From positions 1 through 45,186 of the forward strand of contig QGVD01000023.1 in the NCBI GenBank assembly GCA_003242685.1: a stretch of DNA of 45,186 nucleotides, read 5' to 3'. Position numbers and translations under genes: made by a program. The stretch comes from Pseudomonadota bacterium. GTDB taxonomy: Bacteria; Pseudomonadota; Gammaproteobacteria; Steroidobacterales; Steroidobacteraceae. Below are positions 34,534-44,063 of the stretch, one piece after another. The notes below the pieces were generated by a model that made no database searches, was not told the DNA's origin, and saw only the letters and a program-made list of their open reading frames with translations. The first letter of the stretch is position 1, and each line of letters starts with the position of its first letter.

Positions 34534-35970
34534 GTGACTGTGAACTATCCAGAACCCAGGCTCTTCATCGCCGGCGAATGGGTTTCCGGAGGCGGACGCC
34601 GCACGCAGCCGGTCGTCAATCCCGCGACCGAGGAGGTGCTCGGTGAGCTTCCGCACGCGACGACGGCCGATCTCGATCGCGCGCTCGAGGCGGCGCGCAG
34701 GAGCTTCCCGAGCTGGCGCGCAGTGCCGCCGCACGAGCGCGGCCGCATCCTGAGGCGTGCGGCGGAGCTGCTGCGCGAGCGCAGCGAGCACGTCGCGCGC
34801 ATCGCGACGATGGAAGAGGGCAAGCCGCTCGCCGAGTCGCGCCGCGAGGTGGAGATGTCGGCGGAGATCTTCGAGTGGTACGCCGAGGAGGGCCGGCGTG
34901 CCTACGGCCGCGTGCTGCCGCAGCGGGCGACCGGCGTGCGCATGACGGTGCTCAAGGAACCCGTGGGACCCGTCGCGGCGTTCGCGCCCTGGAACTTCCC
35001 GATCGGCAATCCCGCGCGCAAGATCGGCGCCGCGCTCGCTGCCGGATGTCCCTGCATCCTGAAGCCTGCGGAAGAGACGCCTGCCACGGCGCTCGAGGTC
35101 GCGCGTGCGCTGGTCGATGCAGGTCTGCCGCAGGGCGTGCTCTCGATCGTGTTCGGCGTGCCGGCCGAAGTCTCCGCGCATCTGCTCGCCTCTCCGGTCA
35201 TCCGCGCCATCTCGTTCACGGGCTCGATCCCGGTGGGCAAGCAGCTCATGAAGCTCGCCGCCGAAGGCATGAAACGCACGACCATGGAGCTCGGCGGCCA
35301 CGGTCCGGTGCTGGTGTTCGACGACGTCGATCTCGAGCAGGTGCTCGACCTGTCGGTGCCCGCGAAGTACCGCAACGCCGGCCAGGTCTGCGTCTCGCCG
35401 ACGCGCTTCTACGTGCACGAGTCGCTGTGCCGGAAGTTCGCCGAAGGGTTCGCCGCGCGCGCCCGCGCGCTGAAGGTGGGCAACGGCCTCGAGAACGGCA
35501 CGCAGATGGGACCGCTCGCGCATCCGCGCCGGCTCGAGGCGATGGAGCGGCTGCTCGACGACGCGCGGCGTCACGGCGCGCGCTTCCTCGCAGGCGGCGA
35601 GCGCATCGCCGGCAAGGGTTACTTCTGGCAGCCCACGGTGCTCGCGGACGTGCCCAACGAGGCGCGGATCATGAACGAAGAGCCCTTCGGGCCCGTGGCG
35701 ATCATCAATCCGTTCTCGAGCTTCGAAGAGGCAATCGAGCAGGCGAACCGCCTGCCCTACGGGCTCGCCGCGTACGCCTTCACGCGCTCGGCGCGCACGG
35801 TCAACCTGCTCGGCGAGCAGATCGAGGCGGGCATGATCGGCATCAACAGCTATCAGATCTCGGTGCCCGAGTCGCCGTTCGGCGGTGTGAAGGAGAGCGG
35901 GCACGGCTCGGAGGAGGGCATCGAAGGCCTCGAGGCGTGCCTGGTGACGAAGTTCGTCACCGAGGCATGA
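34534..35970 (+). CDS. NAD(P)-dependent aldehyde dehydrogenase, succinate-semialdehyde dehydrogenase-like
   Basis: A 478-residue ALDH of the GabD-like branch. Catalytic C286 lies in GQVCVS, general base E252 in MELGGHGP, cofactor loop in SFTGSIPVGK, and the NAD-binding AFAPWNFPIGNPARK is complete. The C-terminal NSYQISVPESPFGGVKESGHGSEEG matches succinate-semialdehyde and related dehydrogenases. The GTG start is supported by GAGGAG 7 bases upstream; the frame is open further but overlaps the DUF3237 gene. It differs from the vanillin-type enzyme at 6156-7610 in the substrate channel, so the two handle different aldehydes. Confidence 0.92.
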   Translation: MTVNYPEPRLFIAGEWVSGGGRRTQPVVNPATEEVLGELPHATTADLDRALEAARRSFPSWRAVPPHERGRILRRAAELLRERSEHVARIATMEEGKPLAESRREVEMSAEIFEWYAEEGRRAYGRVLPQRATGVRMTVLKEPVGPVAAFAPWNFPIGNPARKIGAALAAGCPCILKPAEETPATALEVARALVDAGLPQGVLSIVFGVPAEVSAHLLASPVIRAISFTGSIPVGKQLMKLAAEGMKRTTMELGGHGPVLVFDDVDLEQVLDLSVPAKYRNAGQVCVSPTRFYVHESLCRKFAEGFAARARALKVGNGLENGTQMGPLAHPRRLEAMERLLDDARRHGARFLAGGERIAGKGYFWQPTVLADVPNEARIMNEEPFGPVAIINPFSSFEEAIEQANRLPYGLAAYAFTRSARTVNLLGEQIEAGMIGINSYQISVPESPFGGVKESGHGSEEGIEGLEACLVTKFVTEA

Positions 35971-35979
35971 GGGCGGCGG

Positions 35980-36000
35980 GGCGCGGAGTCGCTCCGCGCC
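35980..36000. terminator. Bidirectional terminator hairpin
   Basis: GGCGCGGAG (35980-35988) pairs perfectly with CTCCGCGCC (35992-36000), loop of 3 bases, directly abutting the stop codon of the convergent AraC gene at 36001. Confidence 0.65.
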
Positions 36001-37017
36001 TCATGCCGTCACGGTCGTGATGCGGGCCGAATTCCTGCCCGTGACGCAGAACACTTCCTGCGACTGGTAGTGTCTGCGGAACTCGCGCGGCGTCATCCCG
36101 TAGCGGGCGCGGAATACGCGCCCGAAATGCGTCGCGCTGTTGAAGCCGTAGTCGAACGCGATCGACGTCACGGTGCGTCCGCGCTGCGCCGGCAGCAGCA
36201 GCGCGCGCGAGCACTCCTCGAGCCGGCGGCGCAGGATGTAGCGCGCGACCGTCTCGTTCTCCTGTGAGAACAGGTGGTGCAGGTAGCGCGTCGTGATGCG
36301 GCACGCGGAGGCGATGCGCGACGGCGTGAGGTCCGGATCGCCGAGATGCGCTTCGATGTAGTTGATGATGCGCGTGCGATGCGCGGTGGCGAGCGATGAG
36401 CGCTCGGCGCGTGCGCGCGGCACGGTCGAATAGGCGCTCGCGATCAGGTCCAGGATGGCGTGCGTGACGCGCGGCGCAGTCGCCGGATCGAAGCCCTCGC
36501 AGCACTGCCGCCAGAACTGACGCAGGAAGCCCGAGAGGAGCCCCGACAGGCCGTTCGTGCCGGACATCGGCAGCGCCACGATGCTCTCGGGCGAGGCCAG
36601 ATGGCGGCGCATGATCTCGTGCGGGATGCCGAGCACGAACATGTTGTTCGGCTTCTCGAAGATGATCTCGTAGGGCCGCGTGCTGTCGCAGATCGTGAAG
36701 TCGCCGCGTCCGAGACGCGCTTCGCGCCCGTCCTGGCGGTTGATGCTCTCGCCTTCGAGCTGCATGTGCAGGAAGAACATCGCCTCGCGCGTGCGCGCGA
36801 CGTGCTGATGCGAATGACGGACCCATTGCGAGTCGGAGTACACCTCGGCGAGGCGGATGTCTCCGACGCGGGTGCGGGCGAGCCAGCCCGTGAAGCTGTC
36901 GAGATCGACCGGATCCGCGACGATCGGCGTGAAGCTCTCGCACGCCATGTCGTTCCAGAACTCGATCTTGCGACGCGGTTCCAGTCCAGCCGTCGAGAAC
37001 GTCTCCAGATGAGCCAT
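36001..37017 (-). CDS. AraC family transcriptional regulator (copy 2)
   Basis: A 338-residue paralogue of the regulator at 29016-29987, alike in both domains: MAHLETFSTAGLEPRR, SHQHVARTREAMFFLHMQLEGE, GDFTICDSTRPYEI in the sensor and DPDLTPSRIASACRITTRYLHHLF plus TSIAFDYGFNSATHFGRVFRARYGMTPREFR in the helix-turn-helix pair. GGAGGG lies 6 bases before the ATG, and the frame upstream of it is not conserved. About 18 extra residues follow the HTH. The two copies bracket the LigF/ThDP/LigW/ALDH block, suggesting two related inducers or divided control. It also faces the fadB-like gene across a 362-base divergent gap. Confidence 0.93.
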   Translation of the reverse strand: MAHLETFSTAGLEPRRKIEFWNDMACESFTPIVADPVDLDSFTGWLARTRVGDIRLAEVYSDSQWVRHSHQHVARTREAMFFLHMQLEGESINRQDGREARLGRGDFTICDSTRPYEIIFEKPNNMFVLGIPHEIMRRHLASPESIVALPMSGTNGLSGLLSGFLRQFWRQCCEGFDPATAPRVTHAILDLIASAYSTVPRARAERSSLATAHRTRIINYIEAHLGDPDLTPSRIASACRITTRYLHHLFSQENETVARYILRRRLEECSRALLLPAQRGRTVTSIAFDYGFNSATHFGRVFRARYGMTPREFRRHYQSQEVFCVTGRNSARITTVTA

Positions 37018-37379
37018 GAAAAGCCCTCCGCAGTCTCGTTCTTCACGCTCACCGGGGCGGTGCCCGTGGCCGTCGCGCAACAGCCGTGGCGGCGGCGATC
37101 GCTACTCAGTATGCGCTGATTTCGGGCATCTGAATATGCCTCCGTTGCAGGTCCGGCACACCTTCCGACCGGACAGACCCTTTGAATGAGCCGGAAGCTC
37201 CGGCCGCGGATCGGCTACACGCGGGAGGGATTGGTTATATACAATAACGATATCGGCACGATCGGCGCCGCACCCTGTTGCGCGCGAAACACGTCAAGGC
37301 AGCGCATTCCCCGCAGCAGCGGGAGCGGGCCCGCGACGTGCGATGCCTTCATGACTGGACGACGACAAGGGGATCCTCG
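37018..37379. promoter_or_regulatory. Divergent control region between AraC copy 2 and the FadB-like gene
   Basis: This 362-base stretch has no convincing gene; a short open frame at 37186-37383 has no family features. It contains two inverted repeats. GGCAT-ctgaat-ATGCC (37125-37140) lies about 110 bases upstream of the AraC start and is preceded by a TATGC half copy at 37110. GTTAT-ataca-ATAAC (37234-37248) lies in an AT-rich patch that continues to CGATATCG; this patch is the best candidate for the fadB promoter and a MarR-type operator. Confidence 0.5.
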
Positions 37380-39491
37380 ATGAGTACACGCGTGGTTTCG
37401 GTCGAATTTCAGGACAACGTGGCGGTCGTGACCGTCGATAACCCGCCGGTCAACACGATCACCGCCGCGGTGCGCGAGGGCTTGTTCCAGGCGGCCGACC
37501 AGATCCGCGCGCAGCCCGGGGTGAAGGCCGTGGTGCTCCTCTGCAAGGGCAGCACCTTCTTCTCCGGCGCCGACATCAACGAATTCTCCGGCCCGCCCAA
37601 AGAGGAGGAGTACCGCCGGCTGTTCGCCCAGTGGGAGGGCATGTCCGTTCCGGTCGTCGCCGGCATGCACGGCACCGTGCTCGGCGGCGGGCTCGAGCTC
37701 TCGCTGGCCTGCCACTACCGCGTCGCGGCTCCCGGGACGCGACTCGGACTTCCCGAAGTGACCCTCGGCATCATCCCGGGCGCGGGCGGCACCCAGCGTA
37801 TGCCGCGCCTCATCGGCGTCGAGAAAACGCTCGAGCTGATCCTGAGCGGACGTCCGGTGGATGCGGCGAAGGCCGTCGAGCTCGGTTTCGTCGATGCGGT
37901 GATCGAGGGAGATCTCGCGCAGGGCACGATCGAGTTCGCAAAGCGGCTCGTCGCGGAGGGCAAGGGACCGCGCCGCACGAGCGAGCGGAACGTCGACCCG
38001 GCGACCGCGACCGACGAGATCATCGCGCGCCTCACCGAGCAGGCGAAGAAGCAGTATCCGAACCGTCAGGCGCCGTTCTTCGCGATCGACGCGGTACGTG
38101 CCTCGCTGCGTCTGCCGCTCGAGGAAGGTCTGAAGTACGAAGAGGAGCTCGCCAACCGCAGCAAGGCGACGACCGAGGCGAAGGCGCTCATCCACGTGTT
38201 CTTCGCCGAGCGCGAGACGCGCAAGATTCCGGGACTGCCCGCCGACGTGAAGGCGCGGCCCGTGCAGAAGGCGGGCGTCGTGGGAGCGGGCACGATGGGC
38301 GGCGGCATCGCGATCTGCTTCGCGAATGCCGGCATCCCCGTTACCGTGCTCGATGCGACCCGTGAAGCGCTCGACCGCGGCCTCAAGCGCGTCGAGGAGA
38401 CCTTCGACTCGATGGTCAAGCGCGGGCGCATCACGGCGGAGGACAAGGCGAAGCGCATGAGCCTGATCCGCGGCACGCTGGACTACGCCGATTTCGCCGA
38501 TGCGGACGTGATCATCGAGGCGGTGTTCGAGGACATGAACCTCAAGAAGAAGGTGTTCGCCGAGCTCGATCGCGTCGCGAAGCCCGGCGCCGTGCTCGCC
38601 ACGAACACCTCGACGCTCGACATCGACGAGATCGCGAGCTCGGTGAGCCGTCCTCAGGACGTGATCGGCATGCACTTCTTCTCGCCGGCCAACGTCATGC
38701 CGCTGCTCGAGGTCGTGCGCACCGACCGCACCGGCCCCGAGACGCTGCGCACGGTGATGGATCTCGCGAAGCCGCTGCGCAAGACGCCCGTGCTCGCGAA
38801 GGTCTGCTACGGCTTCATCGGCAACCGCATGATGGAAGGCTATGCGCGCGAGGCGCAGCGCATGGTGCTCGAAGGCGCCACGCCGCGTCAGGTCGACAGC
38901 GCGCTCGAGCGCTTCGGCATGGCGATGGGCATTCTCGCGGTCTTCGACATGGCGGGCGTCGACGTCGGCGTGAACGTGCACAAGGCGAACGCCGACAAGT
39001 ACCCGCCCGATCCGACGTACTACCAGGCCGATCTCGCGCTCTACGAAGCCGGACGCCTCGGGCAGAAGACCGGCAAGGGGTACTACCGCTACGAGCCGGG
39101 CGACCGCACGCGTTACGACGATCCGGAGGCGATCGAGCTCATTCGCGCCCGCGCGAAGAAGCTCGGCGTCGAGCCGCGCGAGCACACCGAGGAGGAGATT
39201 CTCGAGCGCTGCCTCTATCCACTCATGAACGAGGGCTTCAAGATCCTCGAGGAAGGCGTCGCCCTGCGCGCGAGCGACATCGACGTGGTGTGGACGTCCG
39301 GCTACGGCTTCCCGCGCTACCGCGGCGGTCCGATGTTCTATGCCGAGACCATCGGCCTGAAGACGCTGCTCGACGGCATGCTGAAGTACCGTGAGATCTT
39401 CGGCCCGATGCACTGGGAGCCTGCACCGCTCCTCGTGAAGCTCGTGAAAGAGGGCAAGTCGATCGCGGACTGGGAGCGGTCGCGCACCTGA
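37380..39491 (+). CDS. Multifunctional enoyl-CoA hydratase / 3-hydroxyacyl-CoA dehydrogenase (FadB/FadJ-like)
   Basis: A 703-residue beta-oxidation protein. The crotonase domain (1-190) has the oxyanion-hole blocks FFSGADINEFSG and GTVLGGGLELSLACHYRVA and the catalytic glutamate region LPEVTLGIIPGAGGTQRM. The NAD-binding domain begins about 297 with AGVVGAGTMGGGIA, and the dehydrogenase histidine is in GMHFFSPANVMPLLEVV. Two 3HCDH C-terminal repeats follow (GFIGNRMMEGYAREA and EILERCLYPLMNEGFKIL). The ATG is preceded by AGGGGA at 6 bases. Substrate chain length or ring type is unknown; the neighbourhood suggests CoA-activated side chains of aromatics. MarR follows by 14 bases. Confidence 0.95.
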   Translation: MSTRVVSVEFQDNVAVVTVDNPPVNTITAAVREGLFQAADQIRAQPGVKAVVLLCKGSTFFSGADINEFSGPPKEEEYRRLFAQWEGMSVPVVAGMHGTVLGGGLELSLACHYRVAAPGTRLGLPEVTLGIIPGAGGTQRMPRLIGVEKTLELILSGRPVDAAKAVELGFVDAVIEGDLAQGTIEFAKRLVAEGKGPRRTSERNVDPATATDEIIARLTEQAKKQYPNRQAPFFAIDAVRASLRLPLEEGLKYEEELANRSKATTEAKALIHVFFAERETRKIPGLPADVKARPVQKAGVVGAGTMGGGIAICFANAGIPVTVLDATREALDRGLKRVEETFDSMVKRGRITAEDKAKRMSLIRGTLDYADFADADVIIEAVFEDMNLKKKVFAELDRVAKPGAVLATNTSTLDIDEIASSVSRPQDVIGMHFFSPANVMPLLEVVRTDRTGPETLRTVMDLAKPLRKTPVLAKVCYGFIGNRMMEGYAREAQRMVLEGATPRQVDSALERFGMAMGILAVFDMAGVDVGVNVHKANADKYPPDPTYYQADLALYEAGRLGQKTGKGYYRYEPGDRTRYDDPEAIELIRARAKKLGVEPREHTEEEILERCLYPLMNEGFKILEEGVALRASDIDVVWTSGYGFPRYRGGPMFYAETIGLKTLLDGMLKYREIFGPMHWEPAPLLVKLVKEGKSIADWERSRT

Positions 39492-39505
39492 GCGCCGCAA
39501 GAGCC

Positions 39506-40006
39506 ATGAGATCCGCCCGGGACCGGTCTGTGTGTGACGGACGGCGTGACGCACAGCCGGTCCCCGACGACGAACACGCCGTCGATCTCGGGCCGCTCGA
39601 CGATTTCATCGGTTACGTCCTGCGCCGTGCGTGGCTGCGCGTGTCCGCCGACTTCCAGGCAGCGCTCAGGGAAGTCGATCTCAAGCCCACGCAGTTCACG
39701 GTGCTGCTCATCATCGGCCGCAACGTGGGGCTGAGTCAGTCCGAGGTCTGCTCGGCACTCGGCATCCAGAAGACGAACTTCGTGCCGCTCCTCAACGAGC
39801 TCGTGCGGCGCGGGCTCGCCGAGCGACGCCCTGCGGCCTCCGATCGTCGTTCACACGCGCTCCATCTGACGCCGGAAGGCGAGGCGCTCCTCGAGCGGGC
39901 GATGACGCTGCACGCGGCGCTCGAGGAACGGCTCACGGCGAGAGTCGGCAAGCGCGGGCGCGAGAAGCTCATCGAGCTCCTGCACCGGCTTTCCCGGACG
40001 GACTGA
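39506..40006 (+). CDS. MarR family transcriptional regulator
   Basis: A 166-residue winged-helix repressor. The recognition region SQSEVCSALGIQKTNFVPLLNELVRRGLAERRP and the wing AASDRRSHALHLTPEGEALLERA are typical; the dimerisation helices are at both ends. The first 25 residues are polar and may not all be translated; the ATG at 39506 is weakly supported by a ribosome site. It is probably co-transcribed with the FadB-like gene and may autoregulate through the AT-rich inverted repeat at 37234-37248, responding to a CoA ester or phenolic acid. Confidence 0.88.
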   Translation: MRSARDRSVCDGRRDAQPVPDDEHAVDLGPLDDFIGYVLRRAWLRVSADFQAALREVDLKPTQFTVLLIIGRNVGLSQSEVCSALGIQKTNFVPLLNELVRRGLAERRPAASDRRSHALHLTPEGEALLERAMTLHAALEERLTARVGKRGREKLIELLHRLSRTD

Positions 40007-40030
40007 GCGACGCAGGGCACCCGATGCAGG

Positions 40031-40052
40031 CGCCGCGTGCCTGCACGCGGCG
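40031..40052. terminator. Bidirectional terminator hairpin
   Basis: CGCCGCGTG (40031-40039) pairs perfectly with CACGCGGCG (40044-40052), loop of 4, between the convergent MarR and acyl-CoA dehydrogenase genes. Confidence 0.6.
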
Positions 40053-40067
40053 GGGCCGCGGACGCGC

Positions 40068-41825
40068 TCAGGCGAGCTCTGCCTGCGCGATCGCTTCCGC
40101 GCCACCGAGCACGATGGCCTCGTGCACGGCTGCGCGCGGCAGCACGTGCGCGGCGTAGAACGCGGCGAGCTGAACGACGGAGCGTGAATGCGTGTCCGCG
40201 TCCTCCACGGCACGTCGCGCGGCGAGCGCCCACTGCCACCCGCCCGCGAGCACGCCGAGCCAGTGCAGGAAGTGATAGGCGGTCGCACCGACGAGCTCGG
40301 TATCCTTCGCTGCACGTGAAACGAGCTCCGTTGCGGCCGCGCGCAGACGGGCACATCCATCGAGCAGACCGTCGCGGAGCCTGGCGAGCGCATGCTCCTC
40401 GGCGGACAGCGCCTGAGCGGCAGCTTCCATCTCGGTGATCAGCGCTTCGAGCTCTCTGCCGCCGTCCCGCACGATCTTGCGGCCGAGCAGGTCCTGGGCC
40501 TGGATGTAGTTGGTACCCTCGAAGATCGGCCCGATGCGCGCGTCGCGGTAGACCTGAGAGATCTCCGCATCGTCGATGAAACCGGCGCCGCCGTGAACCT
40601 GCACGCCGAGCGACGCCACTTCGACGGCGGTCTCCGAGCACCAGGCTTTCACGACGGGAGTGAGAAGGCTCGCGCGCCGTTCGGCCGCGGCGCGCACCGC
40701 TTCATCGGGTGCACCGTGCGCCACGTCGATCGCGGCCGCGGCCGTGTAGGCGAGACACCGCGCCGCATGCGTGAGCGCGCGCATGGTGAGCAGCATGCGG
40801 CGCACGTCCGCGTGCTCGATGATCGGTCGCTGCTCTCCGCGCGCGTCGCGGCCCTGCAGCCGCTCGCGCGCGTGCGAGAGTGCGAGCTGACACGCACGCT
40901 CGGCGAGACCGGTCGAATGCAGGCCCACGCCGAGGCGCATGTGGTTCATCATCGTGAACATGCACGCGAGACCCTCGTGCAGCCGGCCCACGAGCCAGCC
41001 GCGTGCGCCCTCCGCGTCACCCAGCGCCAGCACGCAGGTCGGGCTCGCGCGGATGCCCATCTTGTGCTCGAGCGACACGGCGTGGACGTCGTTGCGAACG
41101 AGCGTGCCGTCCGCCGCGGGCACGAATTTCGGCACCAGGAAGAGCGAGAGACCCTTCGTTCCCGCGGGCGCATCCGGGGCGCGGGCGAGCACGAGATGCA
41201 CGATGTTCTCGGCCATGTCGTGGTCGCCCCAGGAGATGTAGATCTTGCGGCCGAACAGCCGCCATGCCGTGCCGTCCGGCTCGGCCCGCGTGCGCAGCGT
41301 CGACAGGTCCGATCCCGCCTGCGGCTCGGTGAGCGCCATCGAGGCGGTCCACTCGCCGCTCACAAGCCTCGGCAGATACGTTTCCCGCAGCTCCTGCGGC
41401 GCATGGGCGCGAAGCGCCTCGATCGCACCGACCGCCACCTCCGGGCACATGGCGAAGGCGAGATTCGCGCCTCCCCACATCTCCGTCACTGCCGCCGAGA
41501 GCAGGAGCGGCAGGCCCTGGCCGCCGAACTCCTCGGGTGCGCCGAGCGAGGTCCAGCCGTCTTCTCTGAAGCGGCGATAGGCGTCCGCGAAGCCCGGTGT
41601 CGTCACGACACCCTCCGCGGTGCACCGCGCCGGTGAGCGATCACCCGCCGGATTGAGAGGGGAGAGCACCTCGCCGGCGAAGCGCGCGGCGCTCTCGAGC
41701 ACGGTGTCGGCGAGCTCGCCGAACACGTCGGCCATTCCGTCGAGGGTCGAAAGTCCTGTCGCGTCCGCCGCTTGATGCAGTGCAAGACGCATGAGGTGCA
41801 GAGGGGCTTCGTAAGTCGTCGTCAT
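40068..41825 (-). CDS. Acyl-CoA dehydrogenase, DmdC-like long form
   Basis: A 585-residue FAD-dependent acyl-CoA dehydrogenase, longer than the usual ~380 because of a C-terminal helical domain, as in 3-methylmercaptopropionyl-CoA dehydrogenase (DmdC) and its many uncharacterised relatives. Conserved blocks are MALTEPQAGSDLSTLRTRA and KIYISWGDHD for flavin binding, QVHGGAGFIDDAEISQVYRDARI, and IFEGTNYIQAQDLLGRKI with the catalytic glutamate. It starts 26 bases after the lysR stop codon on the same strand; a 7-base-pair hairpin (GCACCCC at 41836-41842 with GGGGTGC at 41856-41862) spans that junction. Likely acts upstream of the FadB-like enzyme. Confidence 0.93.
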   Translation of the reverse strand: MTTTYEAPLHLMRLALHQAADATGLSTLDGMADVFGELADTVLESAARFAGEVLSPLNPAGDRSPARCTAEGVVTTPGFADAYRRFREDGWTSLGAPEEFGGQGLPLLLSAAVTEMWGGANLAFAMCPEVAVGAIEALRAHAPQELRETYLPRLVSGEWTASMALTEPQAGSDLSTLRTRAEPDGTAWRLFGRKIYISWGDHDMAENIVHLVLARAPDAPAGTKGLSLFLVPKFVPAADGTLVRNDVHAVSLEHKMGIRASPTCVLALGDAEGARGWLVGRLHEGLACMFTMMNHMRLGVGLHSTGLAERACQLALSHARERLQGRDARGEQRPIIEHADVRRMLLTMRALTHAARCLAYTAAAAIDVAHGAPDEAVRAAAERRASLLTPVVKAWCSETAVEVASLGVQVHGGAGFIDDAEISQVYRDARIGPIFEGTNYIQAQDLLGRKIVRDGGRELEALITEMEAAAQALSAEEHALARLRDGLLDGCARLRAAATELVSRAAKDTELVGATAYHFLHWLGVLAGGWQWALAARRAVEDADTHSRSVVQLAAFYAAHVLPRAAVHEAIVLGGAEAIAQAELA

Positions 41826-41851
41826 CGTCTTTCGTGCACCCCGCCTCGGGT

Positions 41852-42772
41852 TCAGGGGGTGCGTCCGTGATCCTGGAAGAGGCTGGAAACTACGCTGCGG
41901 AGCCACCGCGAGGCCGCATCGTAGTGGAATTTGCGGTGCCAGTGCTGCTTCACGTCGATGCGCGGCATCTCGATCGGGAGGGAGACCATCCGGAGATTCG
42001 CCATGATGCTGCAGAAGTACTCCGCGAGCGGCTGGGGGACGATCACGATGAGATCGGACTGCGCGATGATCATCGGAATGCTCGTGAAGTGCGGCGTGTC
42101 GAGCACGACGCGCCTCTGGATGCGCTTGCGCGCGAGGTAGCGATCGACGACCTCCTGGCTCCGGCTCTCCGCGTGCACGACCGCGTGTCCGAGAGAGAGG
42201 AACTGCGCCATCGTGAGCTTGCTGCTGCGGATCGGATGGTCGGCACGCAGGATGCTCGCGAACGTGTCCGTGTACAGCCGCTGCTGGAAGAAGTTGCTCT
42301 TCTTGATGTCGGGGAAGTAGCCCACGGCAAGATCGATCTCGCCGCTCTCGAGGCCGCGCTCGATCTCGGGCGCCGGCAGGCTGACGGAGCGCACCGTGGC
42401 TTCCGGCGCGAGCCGTCTGATGCGCTCGAGAACCTTGGGCAGGAAGATCATCTCGCCCGCATCGGACAAGGCGAAGGTGAAGCGCCGCTTCGTCGTTGCC
42501 GGGTCGAATTTGACGTCGGCTACGATCTCCTGCTCGATGCGGTCGAGCACCCCGCGGGCCGAGCGCGCGATCGCGGCCGCGCGCGGCGTCGGCTCCATGC
42601 CGTGCGGCGTTCGAACGAAGAGCGGGTCGTCGAAGTGCGCGCGAAGCTTGGCGAGCGCCGCGCTCACGGCGGGCTGGCTCATGCCGAGCGACAGAGCGGC
42701 CTGGCTGACGCTGCGGCGCTCATAGAGCGCCACCACTATCGGCAGCAGATTGAGATCGAGGCGGCGGGACAT
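41852..42772 (-). CDS. LysR family transcriptional regulator
   Basis: A 306-residue LysR-type regulator of the NahR/NodD-like subgroup. The winged helix covers residues 1-65 (LDLNLLPIVVALYERRSVSQAALSL, QPAVSAALAKLR, DPLFVRTPHGMEPTPRA), and the two-lobed effector domain follows (FTFALSDAGEMIFLP, GEIDLAVGYFPD, FTSIPMIIAQSDLIVIVP). Relatives respond to aromatic acids. It is divergent from frmA, with a T-N11-A palindrome 23 bases upstream of its start, and is followed by the acyl-CoA dehydrogenase. It probably controls itself, frmA-fghA, or both. Confidence 0.94.
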   Translation of the reverse strand: MSRRLDLNLLPIVVALYERRSVSQAALSLGMSQPAVSAALAKLRAHFDDPLFVRTPHGMEPTPRAAAIARSARGVLDRIEQEIVADVKFDPATTKRRFTFALSDAGEMIFLPKVLERIRRLAPEATVRSVSLPAPEIERGLESGEIDLAVGYFPDIKKSNFFQQRLYTDTFASILRADHPIRSSKLTMAQFLSLGHAVVHAESRSQEVVDRYLARKRIQRRVVLDTPHFTSIPMIIAQSDLIVIVPQPLAEYFCSIMANLRMVSLPIEMPRIDVKQHWHRKFHYDAASRWLRSVVSSLFQDHGRTP

Positions 42773-42794
42773 CGTGGCCCTGGGCGTTCCGGCT

Positions 42795-42809
42795 ATTCGT
42801 CGAACGAAT
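42795..42809. promoter_or_regulatory. LysR-type operator (T-N11-A palindrome)
   Basis: ATTCGT-CGA-ACGAAT is a near-perfect 15-base palindrome whose second base T and fourteenth base A give the LTTR box T-N11-A. It lies 23 bases before the lysR start and 128 bases before the frmA start, a suitable place for autorepression and divergent activation. Confidence 0.7.
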
Positions 42810-42818
42810 GGACGATAT

Positions 42819-42839
42819 TACCGAAATCGCAGTGCGGTA
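42819..42839. promoter_or_regulatory. Second inverted repeat in the lysR/frmA gap
   Basis: TACCG (42819-42823) and CGGTA (42835-42839) are inverted arms 11 bases apart, 9 bases beyond the main LysR box. They fit a lower-affinity activation half-site for the same regulator. Confidence 0.4.
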
Positions 42840-42937
42840 TACGGACTTCTCCTGTGACCAGTATCGCGGTCCGCGGGGCGGATTTATATTGGCGGCTCCG
42901 GGAGGCGGAGCCTCGCAACAGGAAAGTCGAGGGCACC

Positions 42938-44050
<1,113 letters not shown>

Positions 44051-44063
44051 AGGAGGCTGCAGC

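Noticed and set aside
37215..39554. Long minus-strand open frame (about 780 codons) opposite the FadB-like gene
   Set aside because: It mirrors the coding frame of a clear enzyme; its translation is Arg/His/Asp-rich low-complexity sequence without any family motif, as expected from GC-rich codon bias.
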